DNA of 64,000 nt from UQRS01 sp050946935 (lineage in GTDB: Bacteria; Bacillota; Clostridia; Oscillospirales; Acutalibacteraceae). The notes beneath the pieces were generated by a model. It made no database searches, was not told the DNA's origin, and saw only the letters and a program-made list of their open reading frames with translations. The stretch is from NCBI GenBank assembly GCA_050946935.1, contig JBMNVR010000010.1, forward strand, positions 1-64,000. Direction: 5' to 3'. Made by a program: the position numbers and the translations under genes. Shown here one piece after another: positions 49,903-58,405 of the stretch (position 1 is the stretch's first letter; every line of letters starts with the position of its first letter).

Positions 49903-51729
49903 ATGTGTGGAATCGTCGGCTTTGTCGGAAAGACGCAGGCGGCGCCGGTTCTGCTCGACGGCCTCTCCAAGTTAGAGTACAGGGGGTACGACTCCGCTGG
50001 TATCGCGGTGGTAAACGACCATAAAATCCATATACAAAAAGCCAAGGGGCGTATCCAATGCCTGCGGGACAAGATTGGGGATGTCTCCAGCATTCCGGGC
50101 ACCATCGGCATTGGGCACACCCGCTGGGCCACCCATGGGGAACCGTCCGACCGCAATGCCCACCCGCACATGAGCGGCAGCGGAAAATTTGCCGTCGTAC
50201 ATAACGGGATTATCGAAAACTACATCGCCCTGCGGGAGGAACTGACTGCCGCCGGGTATACCTTTCTCAGCGAAACAGATACTGAGGTAGTCGCCCACCT
50301 CGTCGACTATTACTACCACGGCGATCTGCTTTCGGCCGTCTCGAAAACCATCTCCCGGCTGGAGGGGAGCTACGCTCTCGGCATCGTCTGCGCCGACGAG
50401 CCTGACCGGTTCGCCGCTGTGCGGCAGGCCAGCCCGCTGATCGTCGGCGTGTCGGAAGGCGGCAGTTACATTGCCTCCGACGTGACGGCGCTGATCGCCC
50501 ACACAAAGCAGGTAATCTATCTTGAGGATAATGAGATTGTTTTGGCCGACCGGCAGGGAGTCGAGGTGTACACGCCTGGGGGCGAGCGGGTGGAGAAGGA
50601 AATTTCCACCGTTGACTGGAGCATCGACTCGGCCGAAAAGGGCGGCTTCGAGCACTTCATGATGAAGGAGATTATGGAGCAGCCCATCGCAATTGAGAAC
50701 ACCATTCGTCCCCGGATCAAGGACGGCCAAATTATGTTGGACGACATCGACCTGAGTCGGGAGGATCTCCGCGGCATCAACCGCATTCTGATCACCGCCT
50801 GCGGCTCGGCCTATCACGTTGGGATGGTCGCCAAGTATGTGCTGGAGGAGATGACCCGCATCCCGGTGGAGGTTGACCTCGCCTCTGAACTGCGGTATCG
50901 CAACCCGATTATTGACGAAAAGACCCTGACCATCGTCATTAGCCAGTCGGGTGAAACAGCCGACACCATCGCCGCCATGAAGGAGGCGAAGCGCCTTGGT
51001 TCCCGCACGCTGTCGATCGTCAACGTGGTCGGCAGCACCATCGCCAAGCTGTCGGACGACGTTCTTTACACCTGGGCAGGGCCGGAGATTGCGGTCGCCA
51101 CAACCAAAGCCTATTCCACCCAATTGACCGTCATCTATCTCTTTGGCATCTACGCCGCCGCCCAGCTCGGCACCAAGAGCGAAGCCGAGCTACACGATCT
51201 GATCGCCGAGCTGGAGGCTTTGCCGGCCAAAATCGAAAACCTGCTGGGCTGCGACAACGAGATGAAACGTCTCGCCGAACTATATTATCAAAAGCAGGAT
51301 TTATTCTTCATCGGGCGGAATATCGACTACGCCGCCGCGCTCGAAGGCTCCCTCAAGCTGAAGGAAATCTCGTATATCCATTCGGAGGCCTACGCCGCCG
51401 GAGAACTCAAGCACGGCACCATTTCCTTGATCGACGAGGGGCGTCTGGTCATCTCGCTGGCCTATTACTCTGCCCTGTTCGACAAGCTGATGAGCAATAT
51501 CAAGGAGGTCAAGGCCCGCGGTGCAACCGTCATGGCGCTGGCCGCCGAGGATAAACGGGAGATTTTGGAGGAGGCCGACGAAGTCGTCTTCCTGCCCAAG
51601 ACCCACCCCCTCTTCTCCGCTTCGCTCGAGGTAATCCCGTTGCAGCTCTTTGCCTATCACGTCGCTCACTGCAACGGCTGCGACATCGACAAGCCCAAAA
51701 ACCTGGCCAAGTCGGTCACGGTCGAATAA
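49903..51729 (+). CDS. glmS: glutamine-fructose-6-phosphate aminotransferase
   Basis: Makes glucosamine-6-phosphate for cell-wall precursors. The 608 residues consist of an N-terminal glutaminase domain (MCGIVGFVGK, nucleophile Cys2 after Met removal; LEYRGYDSAGIA; HTRWATHG) and two SIS domains (CGSAYHVGM, SQSGETADT and the C-terminal KPKNLAKSVTVE). The ATG at 49903 is chosen because the Cys must follow it; upstream in-frame codons are not native. The short leader argues against a glmS ribozyme. Confidence 0.97.
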   Translation: MCGIVGFVGKTQAAPVLLDGLSKLEYRGYDSAGIAVVNDHKIHIQKAKGRIQCLRDKIGDVSSIPGTIGIGHTRWATHGEPSDRNAHPHMSGSGKFAVVHNGIIENYIALREELTAAGYTFLSETDTEVVAHLVDYYYHGDLLSAVSKTISRLEGSYALGIVCADEPDRFAAVRQASPLIVGVSEGGSYIASDVTALIAHTKQVIYLEDNEIVLADRQGVEVYTPGGERVEKEISTVDWSIDSAEKGGFEHFMMKEIMEQPIAIENTIRPRIKDGQIMLDDIDLSREDLRGINRILITACGSAYHVGMVAKYVLEEMTRIPVEVDLASELRYRNPIIDEKTLTIVISQSGETADTIAAMKEAKRLGSRTLSIVNVVGSTIAKLSDDVLYTWAGPEIAVATTKAYSTQLTVIYLFGIYAAAQLGTKSEAELHDLIAELEALPAKIENLLGCDNEMKRLAELYYQKQDLFFIGRNIDYAAALEGSLKLKEISYIHSEAYAAGELKHGTISLIDEGRLVISLAYYSALFDKLMSNIKEVKARGATVMALAAEDKREILEEADEVVFLPKTHPLFSASLEVIPLQLFAYHVAHCNGCDIDKPKNLAKSVTVE

Positions 51730-51786
51730 TATCCAATTTTGTTCTCGATCGCGTGCGTTTCTTACTGCACTGCGACAAAAAAAGAA

Positions 51787-51833
51787 AAAACCGCCGGTTC
51801 CTTCTTGGCAAGCCGGCGGTTTTGCTGTATAAT
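51787..51833 (+). promoter_or_regulatory. overlapping glmS terminator and purC promoter
   Basis: AAAACCGCCGG (51787-51797) pairs with CCGGCGGTTTT (51813-51823) as the glmS terminator. TTGGCA (51805-51810), 17 bp, TATAAT (51828-51833) places the purC -35 box inside the hairpin loop. Confidence 0.75.
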
Positions 51834-51902
51834 GTATATATTTTCAGAAAGTCTGATTGGTTTCCTGCATCATTTTGCAATTTTGTATGGAGGTTCAAAA
51901 GT

Positions 51903-52610
51903 ATGGAGAAACTGGAAATGCTCTATGAGGGCAAAGCCAAAAAGGTGTTTAAAACCGATGATCCCGAGCTGTATATTGTCGATTACAAGGACGACGCCAC
52001 CGCTTTCAACGGTCTGAAAAAAGGCACGATTGAAGGCAAAGGCTCCATCAACAACCGGATGACCAACCTGCTGATGGGCGTGATGGAGAAGGCCGGCATC
52101 CCCACCCATTTCGTCAAAGAGCTCAGCGACCGGGAAACGCTGGTGAAAAAGGTCACCATCCTCCCGTTAGAGGTCATCGTCCGCAACATTGCGGCCGGCA
52201 GCTTCTCCAAACGTTTCGGCGTGGAGGAGGGCACTGTTCTGAAAAACCCGACGCTGGAATTCTGCCTCAAGGACGACGCGCTCGGCGACCCGATGATCGC
52301 TGAGTCGCACATCACCGCTCTCGGCCTCGCCACCCGGGAGGAGCTGGATCTGGTCGGCGAAATGACCATGAAGGTTAACAACATCCTGATCGAGTATTTT
52401 AAGGGTATCGGCATCAAGCTGGTCGACTTCAAGATCGAATTCGGCAAACTGTCGGACGGCCGGATCGTGCTGGCGGACGAGATTTCGCCCGACACCTGCC
52501 GCCTCTGGGACGCTGAAACCAATCAGAAACTGGACAAGGATCGCTTCCGCCGCGACCTCGGCAACGTAGAGGACGCATACAATGAGGTGTTCTCTCGCCT
52601 GGGGCTTTGA
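51903..52610 (+). CDS. purC: phosphoribosylaminoimidazole-succinocarboxamide synthase
   Basis: Purine synthesis step joining CAIR and aspartate with ATP. The 235 residues show the family features: LYEGKAKKVF at the N-terminus, GSINNRMTNLLMGVMEKAG, LPLEVIVRNIAAGSFSKR, and KLVDFKIEFGKLSDGRIVLADEISPDTCRLWD split across two motifs. GGAGG precedes the ATG. It is followed after 27 bp by guaA, so the two purine genes form an operon separate from other pur genes. Confidence 0.97.
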   Translation: MEKLEMLYEGKAKKVFKTDDPELYIVDYKDDATAFNGLKKGTIEGKGSINNRMTNLLMGVMEKAGIPTHFVKELSDRETLVKKVTILPLEVIVRNIAAGSFSKRFGVEEGTVLKNPTLEFCLKDDALGDPMIAESHITALGLATREELDLVGEMTMKVNNILIEYFKGIGIKLVDFKIEFGKLSDGRIVLADEISPDTCRLWDAETNQKLDKDRFRRDLGNVEDAYNEVFSRLGL

Positions 52611-52637
52611 TATTTGAGGAAGGATGGGTCACAAACC

Positions 52638-54164
52638 ATGGAAAAAATTCTGGTTCTCGATTTTGGCGGCCAGTACAACCAATTGATCGCCCGCCGGGTC
52701 CGTGAAAATCACGTCTATTCCGAAGTGCGGCCCTACACCACCCCGCTGGAGGAAATCAAGGCGGCCGGCTATAAGGGCATCATTCTGACCGGCGGCCCCA
52801 ACAGCGTATATGGGGAGGGCGCCCTCCGCTACGACCGGGCGCTGTTTGACCTCGGGATCCCGGTACTGGGCATCTGCTACGGCGCCCAGTTGATGGCCTA
52901 CACGCTGGACGGCTCGGTCACGGCCGGCAACAGCGAGTATGGGAAGGTCATCGCCTCGATCGACCATTCGAGCGCACTGTTCTCGGGGATCGAATCCGGC
53001 ATCACCTGCTGGATGAGCCACACCGACTATATCAACCAGATTCCGGCCGGCTTCCGCATCACCGGAAAAACGGCCGACTGTCCCGTCGCGGCGATGGAGT
53101 GCACCTCCAAAAAACTGTACGCCGTACAGTTCCATCCGGAGGTTATGCACACCCCCAAGGGAATCGAAATGCTGAAAAACTTCGTCCTCGGCATCTGCGG
53201 CTGCAAGGGCGAATGGACGATGGCAAACTTTGTCCAGCGCACGGTCGCTGAACTGAAGAAAAAAATCGGGGACAAAAAGGTGCTCTGCGCCCTCTCGGGC
53301 GGAGTAGATTCGAGCGTGGCCGCCGTTTTGCTGCACAGGGCGGTCGGGGATAATCTCACCTGTATTTTCGTCGACCACGGCCTGCTCCGCAAAGACGAGG
53401 GGAAGCAGGTGGAAGCTCTCTTCCGCGGGGAATATGACATCAATCTCATCTCAGTCGACGCGAGCGAGCAATTTTACGAGAAGCTGGCTGGCGTCAGCGA
53501 TCCCGAGCGCAAGCGCAAGATTATTGGCGAGGAATTCATCCGCGTGTTCGAGGCAGAGGCCAAAAAAATCGGCAAGGTGGATTTCCTTGTACAGGGTACG
53601 ATTTATCCCGACGTGATCGAAAGCGGCGTGGGCGACGCGGCGCTGATCAAAAGCCATCACAATGTCGGCGGTCTGCCCGACCACGTGGATTTTGAGGAGA
53701 TTGTCGAGCCGCTGCGCGACCTGTTTAAAGATGAGGTGCGGGGTGTCGGCCTGGAGCTTGGCATGCCGGACAGCATGGTCTATCGCCAGCCTTTCCCCGG
53801 ACCGGGTCTTGGCGTGCGGATCATCGGCGATATCACGCCGGAAAAGGTACACATTCTGCAGGAAGCCGACGCCATCTTCCGGGAGGAGGTGGCGGCCGCC
53901 AACCTCGATCGTGAGATCAACCAGTATTTCGCCGTCCTGACCAACATGCGCAGCGTCGGCGTCATGGGCGACGGACGTACCTATGACTACACCATCGCCC
54001 TTCGTGCCGTAACCACCAGCGACTTTATGACGGCCGACTGGGCCAAAATCCCATTCGAGGTTCTGGCGGCAACCTCCAACCGCATTGTAAACCAGGTGAG
54101 CAACGTCAACCGTGTGGTTTACGATGTCACCACCAAGCCTCCGGCAACTATTGAGTGGGAATAA
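52638..54164 (+). CDS. guaA: GMP synthase (glutamine-hydrolysing)
   Basis: Converts XMP to GMP. The 508 residues include the glutamine amidotransferase domain (VLDFGGQYNQLIARRVRE, GICYGAQLMAY with the catalytic Cys, VQFHPEV), an ATP-pyrophosphatase domain with the PP-loop ALSGGVDSSVAA, and the C-terminal dimerisation domain (RAVTTSDFMTADW, VVYDVTTKPPATIEWE). The start is the ATG at 52638; the ribosome site GGAAGGA is slightly distant. The 3' end of guaA is a known integration hot spot, and an integrase element indeed follows its terminator. Confidence 0.97.
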   Translation: MEKILVLDFGGQYNQLIARRVRENHVYSEVRPYTTPLEEIKAAGYKGIILTGGPNSVYGEGALRYDRALFDLGIPVLGICYGAQLMAYTLDGSVTAGNSEYGKVIASIDHSSALFSGIESGITCWMSHTDYINQIPAGFRITGKTADCPVAAMECTSKKLYAVQFHPEVMHTPKGIEMLKNFVLGICGCKGEWTMANFVQRTVAELKKKIGDKKVLCALSGGVDSSVAAVLLHRAVGDNLTCIFVDHGLLRKDEGKQVEALFRGEYDINLISVDASEQFYEKLAGVSDPERKRKIIGEEFIRVFEAEAKKIGKVDFLVQGTIYPDVIESGVGDAALIKSHHNVGGLPDHVDFEEIVEPLRDLFKDEVRGVGLELGMPDSMVYRQPFPGPGLGVRIIGDITPEKVHILQEADAIFREEVAAANLDREINQYFAVLTNMRSVGVMGDGRTYDYTIALRAVTTSDFMTADWAKIPFEVLAATSNRIVNQVSNVNRVVYDVTTKPPATIEWE

Positions 54165-54171
54165 AAAAGAC

Positions 54172-54216
54172 AATCCCCGAAAGCCTTGTAAATACAGGAT
54201 TTTCGGGGATTTTATT
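54172..54216 (+). terminator. guaA terminator
   Basis: AATCCCCGAAA (54172-54182) pairs with TTTCGGGGATT (54201-54211), followed by TTATTTTG. The element's left repeat begins 9 bp further on. Confidence 0.85.
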
Positions 54217-54224
54217 TTGATTAT

Positions 54225-54240
54225 CGTACTAAAACCGTAC
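54225..54240. repeat. left direct repeat (putative attL)
   Basis: CGTACTAAAACCGTAC, identical to 58180-58195; lies between the guaA terminator and the integrase stop. Confidence 0.75.
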
Positions 54241-54243
54241 CAT

Positions 54244-55371
54244 TTATTCAGAATCGGTGTTCAAAATATCGTCGCTTGTAGTCGCTTGGGGATTGCCTGA
54301 AACAGCATCACCCATGACTATTGATTGAATTTTTGCTGCCACTTCTGATTGCTTGTTTGGGTAAAGGTGGGAATAAGTCCCCAAAGTTGTTTCAATGTTT
54401 TCATGCCCTAACCTTTCAGAAATCAGCAGCGGTGAAAACCCCATTTCAATTAAGAAAGAAGCATGTGAATGCCGAAGGTCATGAACCCTTATCTTTTTCA
54501 CACCGGACTTTTTGCATCCTCTATCCATTTCATGATGAAGATAATATTTGGTGACTGGAAAAAGCCTTTCATCAGTTTCATAGTCACAAAGCCTGGAAGC
54601 ATAGTCTTTCACAATTTCACACAGGAAATTAGGGATGGTGATGGTTCTATTACTTTTTGGGGTTTTGGGTTCAAGAATCAGGTCTTGCTTATCAAGCCTG
54701 GTATAGTTTTTGTTGATGTTTACGGTCATGGCATCAAAATCAAAATCATTTAAGGTCAAAGCCAACATTTCACCTGACCGCATTCCAGTCCAAAACAAAA
54801 GTTCAAAGATGGCTTTGGAAATCGGTTTATCACTGACTGCTTCCTTAAATTTATTGAATTCTTCCACAGTCCAAAATTTCATGGATGCAGCGTGTTTCTT
54901 TCCCATACTTCCGGATATATGAACAGGATTGACTGGCAGCTTGTAATACTTCACAGCATAATTCATGATGGCAGAAAGCTGATTGTTTACTGACTTCAAA
55001 TAGGTCTGACTGTAATTGTTTTCGTTTGAAATCCATTCATTTTGCCACTTTCGGATTGCCACAGCATCAATGGTGTTTATCGGCATATTCTGAAAGAATG
55101 GCATCAACTTCAAATTGATGATAAATTCTTTGTTGCTGTATGTGGTTGGTTTTAACCGGCTTCTGCAATCTTCCATATAAAGTTCAACCAGGCTTCCGAA
55201 TGTCATATCACAAGAAGCATGTGCCTTATTCAAAAATTCTCTTTCAAATGCCTGGGCATCAGACTTCTTTGTAAAGCCTTCCTTCTTCTTTCGCTTCCGG
55301 TTACCCATCCAATCTGTATAGTAGAATGATGTGTACCAGGTGTTCCGCTTTTCGTCTTTGTAAACTGGCAT
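54244..55371 (-). CDS. tyrosine site-specific integrase
   Basis: A 375-residue integrase. The N-terminal arm-binding domain (about 1-50, Trp/Tyr-rich with KRKKKEGF) is followed by a core-binding SAM-like domain (about 55-160) and a catalytic domain (about 170-350). The catalytic residues are visible: Arg in TGMRSGE, HDLRHSHASF (His-x2-Arg), LGHENIETT and the nucleophile Tyr in GTYSHLYP. It closely resembles integrases of Firmicutes conjugative and mobilisable elements. It reads toward the left repeat, with its C-terminus 4 bp from it. Confidence 0.95.
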   Translation of the reverse strand: MPVYKDEKRNTWYTSFYYTDWMGNRKRKKKEGFTKKSDAQAFEREFLNKAHASCDMTFGSLVELYMEDCRSRLKPTTYSNKEFIINLKLMPFFQNMPINTIDAVAIRKWQNEWISNENNYSQTYLKSVNNQLSAIMNYAVKYYKLPVNPVHISGSMGKKHAASMKFWTVEEFNKFKEAVSDKPISKAIFELLFWTGMRSGEMLALTLNDFDFDAMTVNINKNYTRLDKQDLILEPKTPKSNRTITIPNFLCEIVKDYASRLCDYETDERLFPVTKYYLHHEMDRGCKKSGVKKIRVHDLRHSHASFLIEMGFSPLLISERLGHENIETTLGTYSHLYPNKQSEVAAKIQSIVMGDAVSGNPQATTSDDILNTDSE

Positions 55372-55495
55372 ATTATATCACTTATCCTTTCAAAATCTTG
55401 ATTTTTTCTTCAAGAAGTGATATAATAAATACACCACTTCTGTAATTGAACTGCTTACCGGCTTTCAATTTTGATTTGGTTTTCAACTGTGAATC

Positions 55496-55633
55496 CTGAC
55501 ATTGCAGTGTCGGGGTTCATCTTTTTAAGTCACCGTTGCTGCGGTGGCTTTATTTATTATCATGGTTTCCAACCCTTGAACCGTTTTCTGTTGCAGCAGA
55601 AGGCGGTTCTTTTTTGTTTTTCTGACATTGCAG
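55496..55633 (+). other. stem-loop-rich leader before the sigma-like gene, with a 12-bp direct repeat
   Basis: CTGACATTGCAG occurs at 55496-55507 and 55622-55633. Between them lie a GTCACCG/CGGTGGC hairpin (about 55530-55556) and a GAACCG/CGGTTC terminator-like hairpin with six T residues (55578-55615). The gap 55372-55691 has no gene; the layout suggests transcription attenuation or a small RNA ahead of the sigma-like gene. Confidence 0.45.
55578..55615 (+). terminator. terminator-like hairpin in the sigma-gene leader
   Basis: GAACCG (55578-55583) with CGGTTC (55604-55609), inner CTG/CAG pairs, then TTTTTT, 76 bp before the ATG at 55692. Confidence 0.6.
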
Positions 55634-55691
55634 AAGAATCATCCCTTCAATAGCATCTTTACTTATTTCATAAAGAAGGCGGTGAAGCATA

Positions 55692-56609
55692 ATGACCAAT
55701 GAAGAATTGGTTGAACAAATTCAAGCCGGTGTTGATGTTCAAAGTAATATGGAAATGCTTTATGAACAAAATAAGCGAATCATTACAAAATGGGCTTTGC
55801 CTTTTACAAGGCATGTAGAACTTGCTGATTTAATGCAAGAAGCCTATTTTGGACTTGATGCAGCGGTCAAGGATTTTCATCTGAAAGGTTCTGCAAAATT
55901 CTTAACTTATGCACAATTTAAAATAAAAACACAGCTTCAACGATATTATTTTAAATGTGGCACAACCCGAAGGCTTCCGGTTCATTTATATGAAGCAATG
56001 GCAAAGTATAATAAATTCATCATGGACTATGCATCAGAGTATAGAGAAAACCCCACAGATGAAGTTGTTATGCAAAGTTTGGGTATTACAGAAAAACGGC
56101 TTAAAGTAATTCAGCAAGCTATTTATGAAGCTGAATGCATTAGTACTGAGGATGTAGTTCCTGGAACAGAGGGACTGACTTTCGGTGAATCCATTGCAGA
56201 TGAAACAAATGTTGAAGATGACATCATTGACCAAATTGAAAATAAACGGGCTGATTCTGACCTTTGGAAATCGGTTGATGAATTGCCGGATAAGCAAAAA
56301 CAAATTGTTCTTGAACGATACCAAAAAAATGAATCCCTTCAAGACATATCAAAAAGAATGCAAATATCTGCCGAAAGGGTTAGGCAATACGAAAGAACGG
56401 CATTCAATGTATTAAGGAACATGGAAAAGGTTCAAAGGGCAGCAGATTATTATGGATATGGTTCAGCTGCATATTACCAAACAGGATTGTATGCATTCAA
56501 AAACAGTGGCATGTCATCCACTGAAAAAATAGCACTTAAACATATTGAATATGATGAACGAAAGGCGAAGCTTCAAACCATGCTTGATAATATGGTTTGG
56601 GAATATTGA
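55692..56609 (+). CDS. sigma-70-family RNA polymerase factor-like protein
   Basis: A 305-residue protein with sigma region 2 (HVELADLMQEAYFGLDAAVK, then FLTYAQFKIKTQLQRYYF), region 3 (NPTDEVVMQSLGITEKRLK) and region 4 with a helix-turn-helix (QDISKRMQISAERVRQYERT). A C-terminal extension of about 60 residues rich in Tyr/Gly (YYGYGSAAYYQTGLY) is not part of known sigma factors. It may direct RNA polymerase to element genes or to host genes. AGAAGG lies before the ATG. It is AT-rich. Confidence 0.8.
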   Translation: MTNEELVEQIQAGVDVQSNMEMLYEQNKRIITKWALPFTRHVELADLMQEAYFGLDAAVKDFHLKGSAKFLTYAQFKIKTQLQRYYFKCGTTRRLPVHLYEAMAKYNKFIMDYASEYRENPTDEVVMQSLGITEKRLKVIQQAIYEAECISTEDVVPGTEGLTFGESIADETNVEDDIIDQIENKRADSDLWKSVDELPDKQKQIVLERYQKNESLQDISKRMQISAERVRQYERTAFNVLRNMEKVQRAADYYGYGSAAYYQTGLYAFKNSGMSSTEKIALKHIEYDERKAKLQTMLDNMVWEY

Positions 56610-56617
56610 GGTGTAAC

Positions 56618-57031
56618 ATGATAGAAGAAAAATTGACATTCGTGCCCCGAATGAAAGCATCTTTGGAATATAGTCAGATTGAATATAACTTTTATTCTGA
56701 TATGTTGAATAAAATTGAAAATGTTGACCTGCGTGAAAAAATTATTAACGCACAAAACAAGATTCTTCATGAAATCGAACAGGAATCATCTGATTATAAA
56801 ATACTGTCAGCAGCGGTGAATGCCCTCTCTGATGTTCAAAAGCAAATCATCATCAACATATTTTTCAAGAATACCATTAAATCCGGCAGTCAGAAGGCGA
56901 AGGCAAATGATTTCTATAAATCTATTGGTTTAACTCGTTATCAAGCCTATGCACAAAGAAAGGCTGCACTGAAAACACTTGAAGCTGCTTATCTCACAGG
57001 ACAGGCTGAACTGTCAGTACAACAGGGCTAA
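56618..57031 (+). CDS. sigma region 4-like / phage activator-like protein, 137 aa
   Basis: A short helical protein. A coiled-coil-like N-terminal half (IEYNFYSDMLNKIENVDLRE) is followed by a region resembling sigma region 4 or ArpU/RinA-type late activators: ALSDVQKQIIINIFF, then SIGLTRYQAYAQRKAALKTL as a helix-turn-helix. It follows the sigma-like gene by 8 bp, so they are cotranscribed. Function is inferred only from the fold pattern. Confidence 0.55.
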   Translation: MIEEKLTFVPRMKASLEYSQIEYNFYSDMLNKIENVDLREKIINAQNKILHEIEQESSDYKILSAAVNALSDVQKQIIINIFFKNTIKSGSQKAKANDFYKSIGLTRYQAYAQRKAALKTLEAAYLTGQAELSVQQG

Positions 57032-57078
57032 ATCAAGCAGTTTCCCTTTGGGGTATGGAATTATACCCCTGAAATCAA

Positions 57079-57124
57079 AATGCCCTTGTAGGTCATTTCT
57101 GTGGCTTACAGGGGCATTGTTCTA
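57079..57124 (+). terminator. terminator of the sigma-like gene unit
   Basis: AATGCCCTTGTA (57079-57090) pairs with TACAGGGGCATT (57107-57118), one wobble, then T-rich. Confidence 0.75.
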
Positions 57125-57129
57125 TTCTG

Positions 57130-57158
57130 TTGAATTATTCATGATTTTATGATATACT
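57130..57158 (+). promoter_or_regulatory. sigma-A promoter of the SIMPL gene
   Basis: TTGAAT (57130-57135), 17 bp, TATACT (57153-57158), 24 bp before the ATG at 57183. Confidence 0.65.
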
Positions 57159-57182
57159 ATAATCATGAAAGAAGGCGAAGAA

Positions 57183-57836
57183 ATGAATGACAGAATAATT
57201 ACTGTGAAGGGCATTGGCAATGTTACTGCAAAGCCGGACTTGATTATTATAACCATGGGGCTTGAAAATGCCGACTATTCATACAGCGGTTCAATGCAGC
57301 TTGCATCCGGTGCAGTGGATGCTATCAGAACAGCCCTTTTTTCCGTTGGCTATGAGAAGGACAGCTTGAAAACAACGGACTTCAATATTAACACCGATTA
57401 TGAAAGCTACAAAGACAGCAAAGGAAACTGGAAGCAGAAATTCCTTGGTTACAAATGCACCCATAAGCTGAAACTTGAATTTGACTTCAATATGAAAAGG
57501 TTAAATGAAACCCTTTCAGCTATTGCTTCAAGCGGTGCAAACCCTGACTTTGAAATCAACTTTTCTGTTAAAGACAAGGATGCCATCTCAGAACAGCTTT
57601 TGCAAAGTGCCGTGAAGAATGCTTCTACCAAAGCCACTGTCCTTGCAGCAGCAGCTGGTCTTTCCCTTGGTGCAGTACAGCGGATTGATTATAGTTGGGG
57701 TGAATTACATTTGTATTCTGACACCAAAATGATTGAACCCCTGTGTTGTGCATCAGAAGCTGCAACCACAATGGATATTGAACCGGAAGATATAAAGGTC
57801 AATGATACTGTAACAGTTGTGTGGGCTATCGAATGA
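57183..57836 (+). CDS. SIMPL (DUF541) domain protein without signal peptide
   Basis: A 217-residue protein whose start matches the SIMPL family: IITVKGIGNVTAKPDLIIIT, then YSGSMQLASGAVDAIRTAL and the YESYKDSKGNWKQKFLGYKC segment with a VSHxLxVE-like strand (THKLKLEFDF). Most family members are periplasmic or exported; this one has no signal peptide, so it acts in the cytoplasm. AGAAGG lies seven bases before the ATG at 57183. It overlaps the following HTH-like gene. Confidence 0.8.
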   Translation: MNDRIITVKGIGNVTAKPDLIIITMGLENADYSYSGSMQLASGAVDAIRTALFSVGYEKDSLKTTDFNINTDYESYKDSKGNWKQKFLGYKCTHKLKLEFDFNMKRLNETLSAIASSGANPDFEINFSVKDKDAISEQLLQSAVKNASTKATVLAAAAGLSLGAVQRIDYSWGELHLYSDTKMIEPLCCASEAATTMDIEPEDIKVNDTVTVVWAIE

Positions 57837-58144
57837 TGAAATATACTTTTTCAATTCCCGAAGATACAAAGCAGATTATTGAACTGGAAACCGGCATGAA
57901 GATTGAAGCCTACTTGGAAAAGGTCAAGGATGATATTCTTGACAAGCAAGAAAACGGTGAAAAGCTAACAATTAAAAAAGCAGCACAATTGATGAATGTG
58001 ACACCACAGTTTATAAGGGTTGGCATCCAAACTGGAAGATTGCCTTTTGGTTGGGCTGTCAACATTAGCGGAAAGGGCAAATATACCTATTACATCAGCC
58101 CAAAGAAATTCACAGAACACACAGGAATTAAAGTGCCTGAATAG
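57833..58144 (+). CDS. small HTH/excisionase-like protein, 103 aa
   Basis: The start overlaps the SIMPL stop (ATGATGA), so translation is coupled. The central part (LTIKKAAQLMNVTPQFIRVG, then IQTGRLPFGWAV) has the look of an excisionase or MerR-like winged helix with its aromatic wing, and the N-terminal part is a small helical head (IPEDTKQIIELETGMKIEAY). As a DNA-binding protein beside the right repeat it could be the directionality factor. It ends 36 bp before that repeat. Confidence 0.6.
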   Translation: MMKYTFSIPEDTKQIIELETGMKIEAYLEKVKDDILDKQENGEKLTIKKAAQLMNVTPQFIRVGIQTGRLPFGWAVNISGKGKYTYYISPKKFTEHTGIKVPE

Positions 58145-58179
58145 CAATTCAAACAGTTCAGTTTTCAGAACTAAAATAC

Positions 58180-58195
58180 CGTACTAAAACCGTAC
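58180..58195. repeat. right direct repeat (putative attR)
   Basis: Identical to 54225-54240; preceded by a partial extra copy (ACTAAAATACCGTAC), so this end has a tandem-like arrangement. Confidence 0.75.
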
Positions 58196-58338
58196 TATTA
58201 CACTTTGAACTATTGCTGAATTACTTGAAATGTGTTCAATAAACCTTTGAAAAATGGTTTAAAAATGCGGTATTTGATATATTTGAAACAGCTGAAAAAC
58301 AACTTGAAACAGAGTGGGAATAATTGCAATGGGTTAGC

Positions 58339-58380
58339 AAGTGCCCGGAAGTCTTGGTTTATCCAGGCTTCCGGGCACTT
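58339..58380 (+). terminator. hairpin of a repeated family, copy 1
   Basis: A 13-bp perfect stem AAGTGCCCGGAAG with its complement (58339-58351 with 58368-58380), loop ending ATCCAGG. It is near-identical in the inner CCGGAAG/CTTCCGG part and loop end to the hairpin at 59151-59192. Confidence 0.6.
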
Positions 58381-58405
58381 CTTGTTTCGAGAAAGAAGGA
58401 AAGCA

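Larger units (their letters stand above)
54225..58195. mobile_element. compact integrase-bearing element, about 4 kb, flanked by 16-bp direct repeats
   Basis: CGTACTAAAACCGTAC is present at 54225-54240 and again at 58180-58195. Each copy has GTAC arms in inverted orientation about a 7-base centre, like a tyrosine-recombinase core site. Inside are an integrase beside the left repeat, then, on the plus strand, a sigma-70-like gene, a region-4-like gene, a SIMPL gene and a small HTH-like gene. The interior is AT-rich compared with guaA. No relaxase, replication or packaging gene is visible, so it may be mobilised in trans or be a reduced remnant. Confidence 0.7.
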
